A DNA stretch of 64,000 nucleotides from QALR01 sp900552255 (GTDB lineage Bacteria > Bacillota > Clostridia > Oscillospirales > CAG-272): positions 161,253-225,252 of the forward strand of contig DBFVEH010000026.1 of NCBI GenBank assembly GCA_048526005.1, in the 5' to 3' direction. Positions 41,485 to 49,274 of this stretch are shown here, in pieces (within the stretch, counting starts at the first letter, position 1; each line of letters opens with the position of its first letter). Made by a program: the position numbers and the translations under genes. Under the pieces are notes generated by a model, which did not search any database, was not told the DNA's origin, and was given only the letters and a program-made list of their open reading frames with translations.

Positions 41485-43059
41485 TTAAGAATCTTCATTC
41501 CCCGATTTTTCCTCATGATATTCCTTCTCCGTATTCACGTTCCAGACCGGAGCCTTGTCATGCGAGCCGGACGCGACGGCGCGCACGGCCTCCATCGCCG
41601 TCAGCATCGAATGGTCCATGTTGTTATAGCGATGCTGGCCGTTTCTGCCGATGCACCATAGGTTGTCGATTCCGTCGAGATAAGCGCGTACCATATCAAA
41701 ACGCTCATAGGTGCCGAAATACGCCGGATATGCCTTCTTGATCTTGATGCGAACGCTGTCGAGCACGTCCGCAGGATCGATAACGCCGATTGCGGCAAGC
41801 TCCTCCGTGGCAAAGCGGATGAAATCCTCGTCGGACATGCTCCAAAGCTCGTCCCCCTCGTTGCAGAAATATTCGAGCCCGATCCAAACGGTATGCTCAA
41901 AATCCTTCACCATATAAGGCGACCAGTTGTTGAAAATCTGAAGCCTGCCGAGCTTTACATTCCGCTCCTGCACATAAATCCAGCAGTCCGGCACGATATT
42001 TCCGACCGTTTTCATCTTCGTTTGGTTTTGGATCTTCAATTTATCCACAAGCAGACCGACCGTGATAAAATCGCGGTACGGCAGCGCCGCGGCGATGTCA
42101 TGGACCTCCCTTGGCACGACCTCTCCCATCCCTTCGATGAGGTCCTTCACCGGCATCGAGGAAAAATAGACGTCGGCCGTCATGCGTTCCCTCACGCCGC
42201 CGCGGTCCACGATAATGCCGGAGATGTGGCGCCCGTCCGTTTCGATCGCTTCCACCCGGCAGCTCCGAATGATTTCGCCGCCCATTTCCTCGACGCGGGA
42301 GGCCAGCGTCTCCCAAAGCTGTCCCGGTCCCTTTTTCGGATACAGATACTGCTCGATGAGCGAGGTTTCCACATGGCTTTTGTCTTTCTTGAACGGCTTT
42401 GAGAGAAATGCCCAAACGGCGCGCATGAGCGAAAGCCCCTTGACGCGCTGTGCGCCCCAGTCCGCGGAGATATCCGCGGGATTGCGTCCCCAAACCTTTT
42501 CCGTATAATCCTCAAAAAACATCTCATAGAGCGGCGCGCCGAAGCGGTTGATATAAAAGTTTTTGAGCGAATCCTCTTTTTTCTTGAATATGCACGACCA
42601 CACATAGCCGAAGCCCGCCTTCATCGTGCGGGTAAAGCCCATATTTTTCAGCGTTTCTCCTTTGAGAGAGATCGGATAGTCGAAAAACTTCTGCAAAAAA
42701 TAGATTCTCGATACGCGGCCGCGCAGCAGCATGACCTCGTCTGTCTTTTCCGGGTCAGGTCCCGTTTCTGCGAGCGGCTTTTCTCTTTCCAAGAGAATAT
42801 CGTCGATGGACGGCGAGCCTTGCAGCGGCATCAGCTCCTGCCAAAGCGCATTGACCTCGCGGCTTTTGGAGAAAAACCGATGACCGCCGATGTCGATGCG
42901 GTTCCCGTGATATTCGACGGTTCTCGAAATGCCGCCTATGATGTCGCTTTCCTCGACAATGACAGGCTTTATATCCGTCGTTTTCAAAAGCTCATATGCC
43001 GCGGTGAGTCCCGCAGGTCCCGCCCCGATGATCAGCGCGGTTTTCGGTGTTTCATTCAT
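41485..43059 (-). CDS. FAD-dependent oxidoreductase, UDP-galactopyranose-mutase/protoporphyrinogen-oxidase-like
   Basis: 524 residues. The Rossmann motif 'LIIGAGPAGLTAAYELL' is at the N-terminus, with 'GGISRTVEYHGNRIDIGGHRF' typical of amine-oxidase-like and UGM-like proteins, and 'CIGRNGQHRYNNMDHSM' in the C-terminal FAD site. Members near GtrA and glycosyltransferases are usually thought to act on activated sugars. The ATG at 43057-43059 gives the family N-terminus; an upstream ATG at 43086 also has an acceptable ribosome site. The substrate is unknown. Confidence 0.82.
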   Translation of the reverse strand: MNETPKTALIIGAGPAGLTAAYELLKTTDIKPVIVEESDIIGGISRTVEYHGNRIDIGGHRFFSKSREVNALWQELMPLQGSPSIDDILLEREKPLAETGPDPEKTDEVMLLRGRVSRIYFLQKFFDYPISLKGETLKNMGFTRTMKAGFGYVWSCIFKKKEDSLKNFYINRFGAPLYEMFFEDYTEKVWGRNPADISADWGAQRVKGLSLMRAVWAFLSKPFKKDKSHVETSLIEQYLYPKKGPGQLWETLASRVEEMGGEIIRSCRVEAIETDGRHISGIIVDRGGVRERMTADVYFSSMPVKDLIEGMGEVVPREVHDIAAALPYRDFITVGLLVDKLKIQNQTKMKTVGNIVPDCWIYVQERNVKLGRLQIFNNWSPYMVKDFEHTVWIGLEYFCNEGDELWSMSDEDFIRFATEELAAIGVIDPADVLDSVRIKIKKAYPAYFGTYERFDMVRAYLDGIDNLWCIGRNGQHRYNNMDHSMLTAMEAVRAVASGSHDKAPVWNVNTEKEYHEEKSGNEDS

Positions 43060-43092
43060 ATCCGTTATCCTTTCCTTTTCATGCAAAATCCT

Positions 43093-43527
43093 TTACCTGC
43101 CGCGGTAAACGAAGAGCTTGCGTCCTATGTAGTTCCATATCAGCACGATTCCCTTGACAACACAGGAGAGCAGAAGGTACCATAAGCCATGATCCCCGAT
43201 GAAGCGCGTTCCGAGAAGCGTCAAAAGCTCTGTGATGCCGAAGCCGACGACACCGACGGCGACATAGATGAAAAAAGCTCCCGCGGTTTTTCCGCGCGCA
43301 CGCTGCTCCTCGCTTTTGAAAACAAATATATTTGACAAGATAAAATTGACGACCAAGCCGGCGATAAATCCGACGGCGACAGAAATCGCAACATAGGTTT
43401 TATCATCCTTTCCGGCAGAAAAGACGTGATACAGCATCAGATAATTCACCGCCATATCCACGACGGCGGCCAAGCCGCCTACCACGGCATAGCGCAGAAA
43501 TTCAAACAAGGTATCTCTTTTTTTCAT
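43093..43527 (-). CDS. GtrA-family membrane protein
   Basis: 144 residues with four transmembrane segments: 'LRYAVVGGLAAVVDMAVNYLM', 'VAVGFIAGLVVNFILSNIFVF' and 'FFIYVAVGVVGFGITELL' are GtrA motifs, shown here in parts. GtrA proteins help flip undecaprenyl-phosphate-linked sugars in surface polysaccharide modification. The ATG at 43525-43527 has GAGGG upstream. It is first of the three-gene set reading toward 39820. Confidence 0.85.
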   Translation of the reverse strand: MKKRDTLFEFLRYAVVGGLAAVVDMAVNYLMLYHVFSAGKDDKTYVAISVAVGFIAGLVVNFILSNIFVFKSEEQRARGKTAGAFFIYVAVGVVGFGITELLTLLGTRFIGDHGLWYLLLSCVVKGIVLIWNYIGRKLFVYRGR

Positions 43528-43582
43528 ACATCCCTCACAAAGCATTGGAACGACACGATCAGAGCAAAACCAATGCGAATAT

Positions 43583-43613
43583 AAAGCGGATATAAAAACG
43601 ATCCGCTTTTTTT
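43583..43613 (+). terminator. Possible terminator
   Basis: AAAGCGGAT (43583-43591) and ATCCGCTTT (43601-43609) followed by TTTTG on the plus strand. No plus-strand gene precedes it; it may serve the minus-strand acetyltransferase pseudogene with a weaker T-run. Confidence 0.4.
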
Positions 43614-43723
43614 GAAAATTTGTAATATCTCATGATCAGCCAAGCTCCTCTTTCCCAAGCGCCATACAAAACCGACAAAGGAAGCGGCACGCTCTATTCC
43701 CCACGCAAAAACCAAGCGGGCGC

Positions 43724-44173
43724 TTATCTGCTTTTCTCCATAATAAAATTGACAAGGAGAACGCCGCGCCGTTCAACCCGCTGTTCTCTGACGACCTTAT
43801 AGCCTCTCTTTTCAAAAAAAGGTCTTGCCGTAATGGAAGCGTGCGTGATGATTTTCCCCGGTACCGCCCGCTCCAATCCATCGCAGATGGCGGCGGCGAC
43901 ACCTCGTCTCTGATAATCCTTATGGACATACAGCCGGTCGAGATAGCCCGTTTTATCGATATCCCCAAAGCCTATTATTTTTTTATTCTCTTCTGCCACG
44001 AGACAAAAATGCTCCAAAAACGAACGGTCCCTTTTTTCCAAGTCCACATCATCCGGCGCTCACGCTTCCACCTGCTCGCTTGTATAATCCCTTATGCTGA
44101 CGGTATGGACCGTTTCATAAAACAAATCGGAAAGCTCCCTGCAATCCGCCGAACGATATTTTCTGATGATCAT
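43724..44173 (-). pseudogene. GNAT acetyltransferase interrupted by an in-frame UGA
   Basis: The frame opens at ATG 44171-44173 with 'MIIRKYRSADCRELSDLFYE' and reads to a stop at 43724, 149 residues in all. Codon 38 (44060-44062) is TGA in the context 'SEQVEA-stop-APDDVD', where related proteins have tryptophan, so TGG to TGA is the simplest cause. The rest is a normal GNAT with acetyl-CoA loop 'LDRLYVHKDYQRRGVAAAIC' and 'HASITARPFFEKRGYKVV'. A good promoter remains upstream. UGA readthrough or recoding cannot be ruled out, and the downstream part alone could start internally. Confidence 0.75.
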
Positions 44174-44268
44174 GCTCCAAGCATCTCTCTTTTCAAAGAA
44201 GGATATCGGCATTTGGTCGTATCAAATACATTTTTTTCGCGACTTTATCTTAATAGTTTCACTAAGTT

Positions 44269-44297
44269 TATTATATTATATAATTTGTTTTATTTCA
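44269..44297 (-). promoter_or_regulatory. Promoter of the acetyltransferase pseudogene
   Basis: Minus strand: TTGAAA (44292-44297), a 17-nt spacer, TATAAT (44269-44274), in an AT-rich stretch. Confidence 0.65.
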
Positions 44298-44329
44298 AGA
44301 TAAGAAAGGCAAAAGAAAGAAAATTCTTC

Positions 44330-44367
44330 CGAAAAAATAAAAAGCACCCGGTGAGATGGGTGCTTTT
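44330..44367 (-). terminator. rpsT terminator
   Basis: AAAGCACCC (44341-44349) and GGGTGCTTT (44358-44366) with a minus-strand T-rich tail (44331-44340). Confidence 0.88.
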
Positions 44368-44386
44368 TGCTTTTTATCGGATAAGA

Positions 44387-44653
44387 TCAGCCGTTCATAC
44401 GGTTGAGCATGGAAGTAAATCTGCTCTTTTTTCTTGCGGCATTGTTCTTGTGAAGAATACCGTGAGCAACTGCCTGATCGATCTTCTTGACAGCCTGCTT
44501 GTAGGTCGCTTCAGCGGCAGCCTTGTCGCCTGCAGCCACAGCAGCTTCATATTTCTTCATATCTGTTTTAAGCGCAGATTTGAACATCTTGTTCTGAAGC
44601 GTTTTTGTCTCGATGACCTTAACGCGCTTTTTCGCTGACTTAATATTCGGCAC
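44387..44653 (-). CDS. rpsT: Ribosomal protein bS20
   Basis: 88 residues starting at GTG 44651-44653, eight nt after GGAGG; this gives the family start 'PNIKSAKKRVKV'. Another GTG three codons upstream lies inside the ribosome site and is rejected. 'AVAHGILHKNNAARKKSRF' is the conserved C-terminal helix. bS20 binds 16S rRNA. It has its own promoter and terminator. Confidence 0.95.
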   Translation of the reverse strand: MPNIKSAKKRVKVIETKTLQNKMFKSALKTDMKKYEAAVAAGDKAAAEATYKQAVKKIDQAVAHGILHKNNAARKKSRFTSMLNRMNG

Positions 44654-44742
44654 TGTATACACCTCCTTGTCGGTTCTGATAAAATCGGGAAACCGCCATG
44701 AGAGGGTGGCGTCCTGCCCTTTTTATCTGCATTTACTGTTTT

Positions 44743-44771
44743 ATCATATCATTTATTTCGGCAAATATCAA
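44743..44771 (-). promoter_or_regulatory. rpsT promoter
   Basis: Minus strand: TTGATA (44766-44771), a 17-nt spacer, TATGAT (44743-44748), leaving a leader of about 80 nt. Confidence 0.75.
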
Positions 44772-44809
44772 TAGGTTTTTCAAAAATTATTTGAAAGAAT
44801 TTCCGATAT

Positions 44810-45523
44810 TCACTGTTCTTTTTTCTTTTTAAAGGAAAATTTAGACTCTTCTCCCGCGATCAGGCGCTGGATATTCTTCCGATGGAGAAACACGACAAGC
44901 GCCGCCATCAGAATCGTACAGATGATCGACGCGGGAGGCGGCGGCGAAAACCAAAACGGCATGATGCTGTTGCAGACGGGGATGAGGACCGCGCCGATGA
45001 TGGAACCGAGCGAGACATAACCCGAAAGCGCCACCGCCAGCACGAACACGAGCATGAGAAAGATCCACGCAGGCGGATTGATGACGAGCACCACGCCGGC
45101 AAGGCTTGCGACGCACTTTCCGCCGCGGAAGCCGAAAAAGACCGGAAACGCATGTCCAAGAAGGCACATAAAACCGGAAATGAACGCAAAGCCGGTATAC
45201 CACGGCATGATAAGAAGTCCCATCGCCGTCGCGACGAAGGATTTTGTAAAGTCTCCGGCAAAAGTCAAAAGCGCGGATTTAACCCCATAGGTACGTAGCA
45301 TATTGGTCGAGCCGGCATTCCCGCTTCCATGGTCCCTTACGTCGTCGGCATACATCCTGCGCGAAAAAATAACCGCGAAATTGATGCTGCCGAGCAGATA
45401 CGGAACGACGACACACAGCACGGCGCAAACGGCAAACACCGTCGGATTGTCCGCATATCCAAGCTCGCCGATAAGTCCGTTCCATATGAGCTTCGGCAAG
45501 CCCGAAAGTTCTGATGGATCCAT
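44810..45523 (-). CDS. plsY: Glycerol-3-phosphate acyltransferase PlsY
   Basis: 237 residues with about five membrane segments. Catalytic motifs are 'VPYLLGSINFAVI', 'DDVRDHGSGNAGSTNMLRTYG' and 'GHAFPVFFGFRGGKCVA'. It transfers acyl from acyl phosphate (made by PlsX, encoded at 62587) to glycerol 3-phosphate at the membrane. The C-terminal tail 'SKFSFKKKKEQ' is basic. It follows der; gpsA, often next in Clostridia, is not here. Confidence 0.95.
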   Translation of the reverse strand: MDPSELSGLPKLIWNGLIGELGYADNPTVFAVCAVLCVVVPYLLGSINFAVIFSRRMYADDVRDHGSGNAGSTNMLRTYGVKSALLTFAGDFTKSFVATAMGLLIMPWYTGFAFISGFMCLLGHAFPVFFGFRGGKCVASLAGVVLVINPPAWIFLMLVFVLAVALSGYVSLGSIIGAVLIPVCNSIMPFWFSPPPPASIICTILMAALVVFLHRKNIQRLIAGEESKFSFKKKKEQ

Positions 45524-45538
45524 ATGATTCCCCTCCGT

Positions 45539-46864
45539 TTATTCGTCGCCCTTTTGGCGAATGACAAAGCGTATCGGCGTTCCGGCAAAGCCGAACACCT
45601 CGCGCAGCTTATTTTCGAGATAACGCTGATAAGAGAAATGGAAAAGCTCCGCATCGTTGCAGAAAATGACGAAGGTCGGCGGTCTTACGCCCGATTCCGT
45701 CATATAGTAAATTTTCAGCCTCCTGCCCTTGTCGGTCGGCGGCTGGACCCTTGTCACCGCGTCGGAAAGCACGTCGTTGAGCATTCCCGTGGAAATCCGC
45801 AGGGATGCCTGTTCGTTTACATATACGATATGCTCGAACAGCTTCGGCAGACGCTGCCCCGTTTTCGCGGATATGAAAAGAATCGGCGCATACGGCATAT
45901 AAGCAAGCGCCGTCCGGATTTTATCGGTAAAGGTCTTGACCGAGGAATTGTCCTTCTCGACAAGGTCCCACTTGTTCACGACGATGACGCACGCCTTCCC
46001 CGCCTCATGAGCGATCCCCGCGATTTTTTCGTCCTGCTCGGTGATGCCCTCCGAGGCGTCGATGAGAATCAGACATACATCCGCGCGTTCCACCGCGGAA
46101 TGCGCGCGCAGCACGCTGTATTTCTCGATTTTATCGAGAATGCGGCTCTGTCTGCGGATGCCTGCCGTGTCGATAAAAGTGAATTTCCCATATTCGTTTT
46201 CTACAAAACTGTCGATGGCATCCCGCGTCGTGCCGGCCATATCGGAAACGATCATGCGGTCCTCGCCCAAAATCCGGTTGACAAGCGAGCTCTTTCCCGC
46301 GTTCGGCTTGCCGATGACCGCCACCTTGATGGAATCGTCCTCTTCCTCCGGCGCGTCGTCCGCCGGAGAAAGCTCCAAGATCCGGTCGAGCAGGTCGCCC
46401 GTTCCCGTTCCGTGAATGGAGGAAAGCGCGATCGGGTCGCCGTCGAAGCCGAGCTCATAAAACTCATAATATTCCAGCGGCAGCGCGCCCACGGAATCGA
46501 TCTTATTCACACACAGGATCACGGGCTTCCCGCTCTTGATCAGCATCACCGCGATGTCGCGGTCGTCTGCGGTGACGCCCGCGTGTACGTCGCACATGAA
46601 AACGATGACGTCGGCGGTCTCGATCGCGATCTCCGCCTGCGTTTTCATTTTTTCGAGGATCATGTCGTCCGTTTTCGGCTCGATTCCGCCCGTATCGATG
46701 AGCACGATCGGCTTGCCGTTCCATTCGGTTTCATAATAGATGCGGTCGCGCGTCACGCCCGGCACATCCTCCACAATGGAAATGCGGGAGCCGGCAATTT
46801 TATTGAAAAGCGTGCTCTTGCCGACGTTCGGACGTCCGACAATCGCCGCCACGGTCTTTGCCAT
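45539..46864 (-). CDS. der: Ribosome biogenesis GTPase Der (EngA)
   Basis: 441 residues with two G domains in tandem: P-loops 'GRPNVGKSTLFNKIAG' (about residue 10) and 'GKPNAGKSSLVNRILG' (about 185), 'DTGG' and 'DTAG' switch motifs, and 'NKID' and 'NKWD' guanine-specificity motifs. A C-terminal KH-like domain follows. It assists late assembly of the 50S subunit. Confidence 0.97.
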   Translation of the reverse strand: MAKTVAAIVGRPNVGKSTLFNKIAGSRISIVEDVPGVTRDRIYYETEWNGKPIVLIDTGGIEPKTDDMILEKMKTQAEIAIETADVIVFMCDVHAGVTADDRDIAVMLIKSGKPVILCVNKIDSVGALPLEYYEFYELGFDGDPIALSSIHGTGTGDLLDRILELSPADDAPEEEDDSIKVAVIGKPNAGKSSLVNRILGEDRMIVSDMAGTTRDAIDSFVENEYGKFTFIDTAGIRRQSRILDKIEKYSVLRAHSAVERADVCLILIDASEGITEQDEKIAGIAHEAGKACVIVVNKWDLVEKDNSSVKTFTDKIRTALAYMPYAPILFISAKTGQRLPKLFEHIVYVNEQASLRISTGMLNDVLSDAVTRVQPPTDKGRRLKIYYMTESGVRPPTFVIFCNDAELFHFSYQRYLENKLREVFGFAGTPIRFVIRQKGDE

Positions 46865-46883
46865 AAAATCGCACCTGCCTTTC

Positions 46884-48185
46884 TCACAGATTTCCTGTGA
46901 TTTTATCTAAAAATTCATATCCGTCGTTGGCGCAGGGCTCGACCTCCACGCCCAACGCCTCGGACAGCTCAGAAACGCTCATGCCGCAGAGAAACAGGTC
47001 CCCCTCATACCGCAGGGAGCTCATCGGAATAAACAGCGCCTCGCCGAGCGGCTTTCCCCGGAGCTGTTCCAAAATGTCCTGTCCCGTCAAAAGTCCCGCG
47101 ACGGTGATGCTTTCTCCGAAATAATGATTGTCAATTTGATATACGTTTATATGAATGCCCGAAAACTTCTCCTCGATCCGGGCGCACAGCCCGCGGATAA
47201 ACGAGTACGCCGCGGCGCCCGTCGCCACCGAAACCTCTCTTTTCCGTCCGTCGTCCTGTGCCTGTGAGATCGCCGCGTCGAACTCCTCTTTCATCGACGC
47301 CATCATGCCGACGCCGTTTTCGAGCTGACGGAAGCCCTCGTAATACTCCGCGTCCGGAAGCGGCAGTCCCGCGGCGATATAAAGCTCATCCGCCGCGAAG
47401 AAAATGCGCTCGCCGTAGCAGGAAAGGCAGCCTGCGGCGAATGTCTCCACCTGCGCCACCACGGCAGCCGCTTCCTTTCGGGAAAACGGCGTCAGCGGAT
47501 AGAGACCCTCTCTATAACACGTCATGCCCGCCGGCACGACCGAAACGCTCGTGACCGCCGGATAAAGGCACGCGAGATCGTGCATCGTGCGCTCCAGCTC
47601 CGCCCCGTCGTTGACGCCGCGGCAGAGCACGATTTGGCAGTTCATCTCGGTTCCCGCATCCGCAAAGCGTTTCAGATAGGAAAGCGACTTCCCTGCGTTC
47701 GGATTTTTCAGCATAAATACGCGCAACTCGGGATTTGTCGTATGCACCGATATGTTAATCGGCGACATTTTCATCTTGATAATGCGGTCGATATCCGCGT
47801 CGTCAAGGTTGGTCATCGTGATGTAGTTGCCTTGGAGAAAGGAAAGACGGCTGTCGTCGTCCTTGAAATAGAGCGTATCCCGCATGCCGCGCGGAAGCTG
47901 ATCGATAAAGCAGAAGATGCACTTGTTTCGGCAGGAATGCTTTTTGTCCATCAAAAAGGTTTCAAATTCGAGACCGATGTCGTCGTATTCCCCCTTTTTG
48001 ATATCGACCGGACGCTCCGTTCCGTCCCGCGCGGTTATGATATGCAGCTTTTTCTCACATAGATAAAAACGGTAATCCAAAACGTCCGCGATTTCGTTGC
48101 CGTTGACGGAAACCAGATAATCACCGGGATGGATTCCGTGCTTCTCGGCCGGAGAGCCCTTTATAACATCAGTGATCAAAACCAT
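46884..48185 (-). CDS. DUF512 radical SAM-like protein with PDZ domain
   Basis: 433 residues. An N-terminal PDZ-like domain ('VIKGSPAEKHGIHPGDYLVS') precedes a radical SAM-type cysteine motif, 'CRNKCIFCFIDQLP' near residue 84, and the C-terminal DUF512 domain with 'VATGAAAYSFI' and 'AGLLTGQDILEQL'. The family is conserved next to der in Clostridia, and its reaction is not established. The der gene starts 19 nt downstream, so it belongs to the DUF512-der-plsY operon. Confidence 0.88.
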   Translation of the reverse strand: MVLITDVIKGSPAEKHGIHPGDYLVSVNGNEIADVLDYRFYLCEKKLHIITARDGTERPVDIKKGEYDDIGLEFETFLMDKKHSCRNKCIFCFIDQLPRGMRDTLYFKDDDSRLSFLQGNYITMTNLDDADIDRIIKMKMSPINISVHTTNPELRVFMLKNPNAGKSLSYLKRFADAGTEMNCQIVLCRGVNDGAELERTMHDLACLYPAVTSVSVVPAGMTCYREGLYPLTPFSRKEAAAVVAQVETFAAGCLSCYGERIFFAADELYIAAGLPLPDAEYYEGFRQLENGVGMMASMKEEFDAAISQAQDDGRKREVSVATGAAAYSFIRGLCARIEEKFSGIHINVYQIDNHYFGESITVAGLLTGQDILEQLRGKPLGEALFIPMSSLRYEGDLFLCGMSVSELSEALGVEVEPCANDGYEFLDKITGNL

Positions 48186-48224
48186 AACACTCTATCCGGA
48201 ATCTCGCTTCCGTTTTCATCTCCC

Positions 48225-48268
48225 AAAAAAGAAATACGGCAGGTATGCCTCTTGCCTGCATACCTGCC
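48225..48268 (-). terminator. rpmF terminator
   Basis: GGCAGGTATGC (48238-48248) and GCATACCTGCC (48258-48268), then a minus-strand tail rich in T (GTATTTCTTTTTT). Confidence 0.9.
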
Positions 48269-48279
48269 AGATTGCAAAA

Positions 48280-48462
48280 TCACGCGTCCTGTTTTACAAT
48301 TTCCTTGCCGTTATATGTTCCGCAAGCTTTGCAAACTCTGTGTGAAAGGTTGTACTCTCCGCATTTCGGGCATTTCGTCATGCCCGGCAGATCAAGCTTC
48401 CATACGTTCGAACGTCTTTTATCGCGTCTTGCCTTCGATACTTTTCTCTTCGGTACTGCCAT
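48280..48462 (-). CDS. rpmF: Ribosomal protein bL32
   Basis: 60 residues starting 'MAVPKRKVSKARRDKRRS'. Zinc-ribbon cysteines are in 'CPKCGEYNLSHRVCKACG', the C+ form of bL32. The ATG at 48460-48462 has GGGAGGTG upstream. It is co-transcribed behind the YceD/DUF177 gene, the normal pairing. Confidence 0.95.
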   Translation of the reverse strand: MAVPKRKVSKARRDKRRSNVWKLDLPGMTKCPKCGEYNLSHRVCKACGTYNGKEIVKQDA

Positions 48463-48525
48463 GTTACCTACACCTCCCCTTGCGCCGTCCGACAAGCCGG
48501 AGCGGCCGTCTCTTTATAAATTGCG

Positions 48526-49032
48526 CTATTTCAATAATGTTTTCAGGACCGCCAGCCTTGGGTCCGTCTCATGCTTTTCACACGTACACGGTCCCTCGTT
48601 GAGGTTTTTGCCGCATTTCGGACAAAGTCCGAGACAATCCTCGCGGCAAAGCGTCTTCGACGGCATTTCGAGCATCAGCTGCTCCTCGACGGGAGGCAGA
48701 AGATCGAGTTTGTTGTCCTCGATAAAGATGTAATCGTCGTTCTCACGCGACACATCGCCCGACGCGATATCCTTTTCAAACGAAATCTCAAGCTCGCTGC
48801 AGACAGGCTCCGCGCAGCGCGCACATGCGGTCGTATATCTCACTTTCACAAAAGCGGAAAGGAGCATATACCCCGCCATGTTTTTGACAAGCCCTTTTAC
48901 CATCACAGGCTCTGTGAAATCGATGTCCCCATATACGGAGGAAAGAAGTCCGTCCGCCGCGGGCACGAAGGAGAATTCAAATTCGAGGGTATCGGCAGCA
49001 CCCGACAGGACGGGCGTCATATCCAAGACCAT
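48526..49032 (-). CDS. DUF177 (YceD) family protein
   Basis: 168 residues. 'YTTACARCAEPV' and the C-terminal 'CREDCLGLCPKCGKNLNEG' place it in DUF177/YceD, a family linked to 23S rRNA maturation and 50S proteins. AGGAGG lies ten nt before the ATG. It leads the rpmF transcript from a consensus promoter. Confidence 0.9.
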   Translation of the reverse strand: MVLDMTPVLSGAADTLEFEFSFVPAADGLLSSVYGDIDFTEPVMVKGLVKNMAGYMLLSAFVKVRYTTACARCAEPVCSELEISFEKDIASGDVSRENDDYIFIEDNKLDLLPPVEEQLMLEMPSKTLCREDCLGLCPKCGKNLNEGPCTCEKHETDPRLAVLKTLLK

Positions 49033-49086
49033 TCTTCTCCGACCTCCTCATACCATTCCACACGATACCAAAATACAGCATATTAT

Positions 49087-49115
49087 ATTATACATTGCAA
49101 AACAACCTTTGTCAA
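49087..49115 (-). promoter_or_regulatory. DUF177-rpmF promoter
   Basis: Minus strand: TTGACA (49110-49115), a 17-nt spacer, TATAAT (49087-49092). Confidence 0.9.
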
Positions 49116-49236
49116 TATCTTTTTCCGATTTTTGCACAGATTCCTTTCAATTATAAAGAAAAAACGTCTTTTTTCTCCCGCAAGAGGAAAAAACAAAGGG
49201 ATTTTCCCATCTCACCGGTCAAAGATATCCGCCTTC

Positions 49237-49268
49237 TCGGAAAAATCCGCCGGCTCCCGCCGGCGGAT
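49237..49268 (-). terminator. Terminator after leuS
   Basis: ATCCGCCGGC-tccc-GCCGGCGGAT (49245-49268) with TTTTTCC on the minus strand. It ends the long plsX-to-leuS gene run. Confidence 0.85.
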
Positions 49269-49274
49269 CCCCTC

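Noticed and set aside
43724..44173. Selenocysteine use at the UGA codon
   Set aside because: The position corresponds to tryptophan in relatives, not cysteine, and no selenocysteine insertion hairpin is evident right after it.
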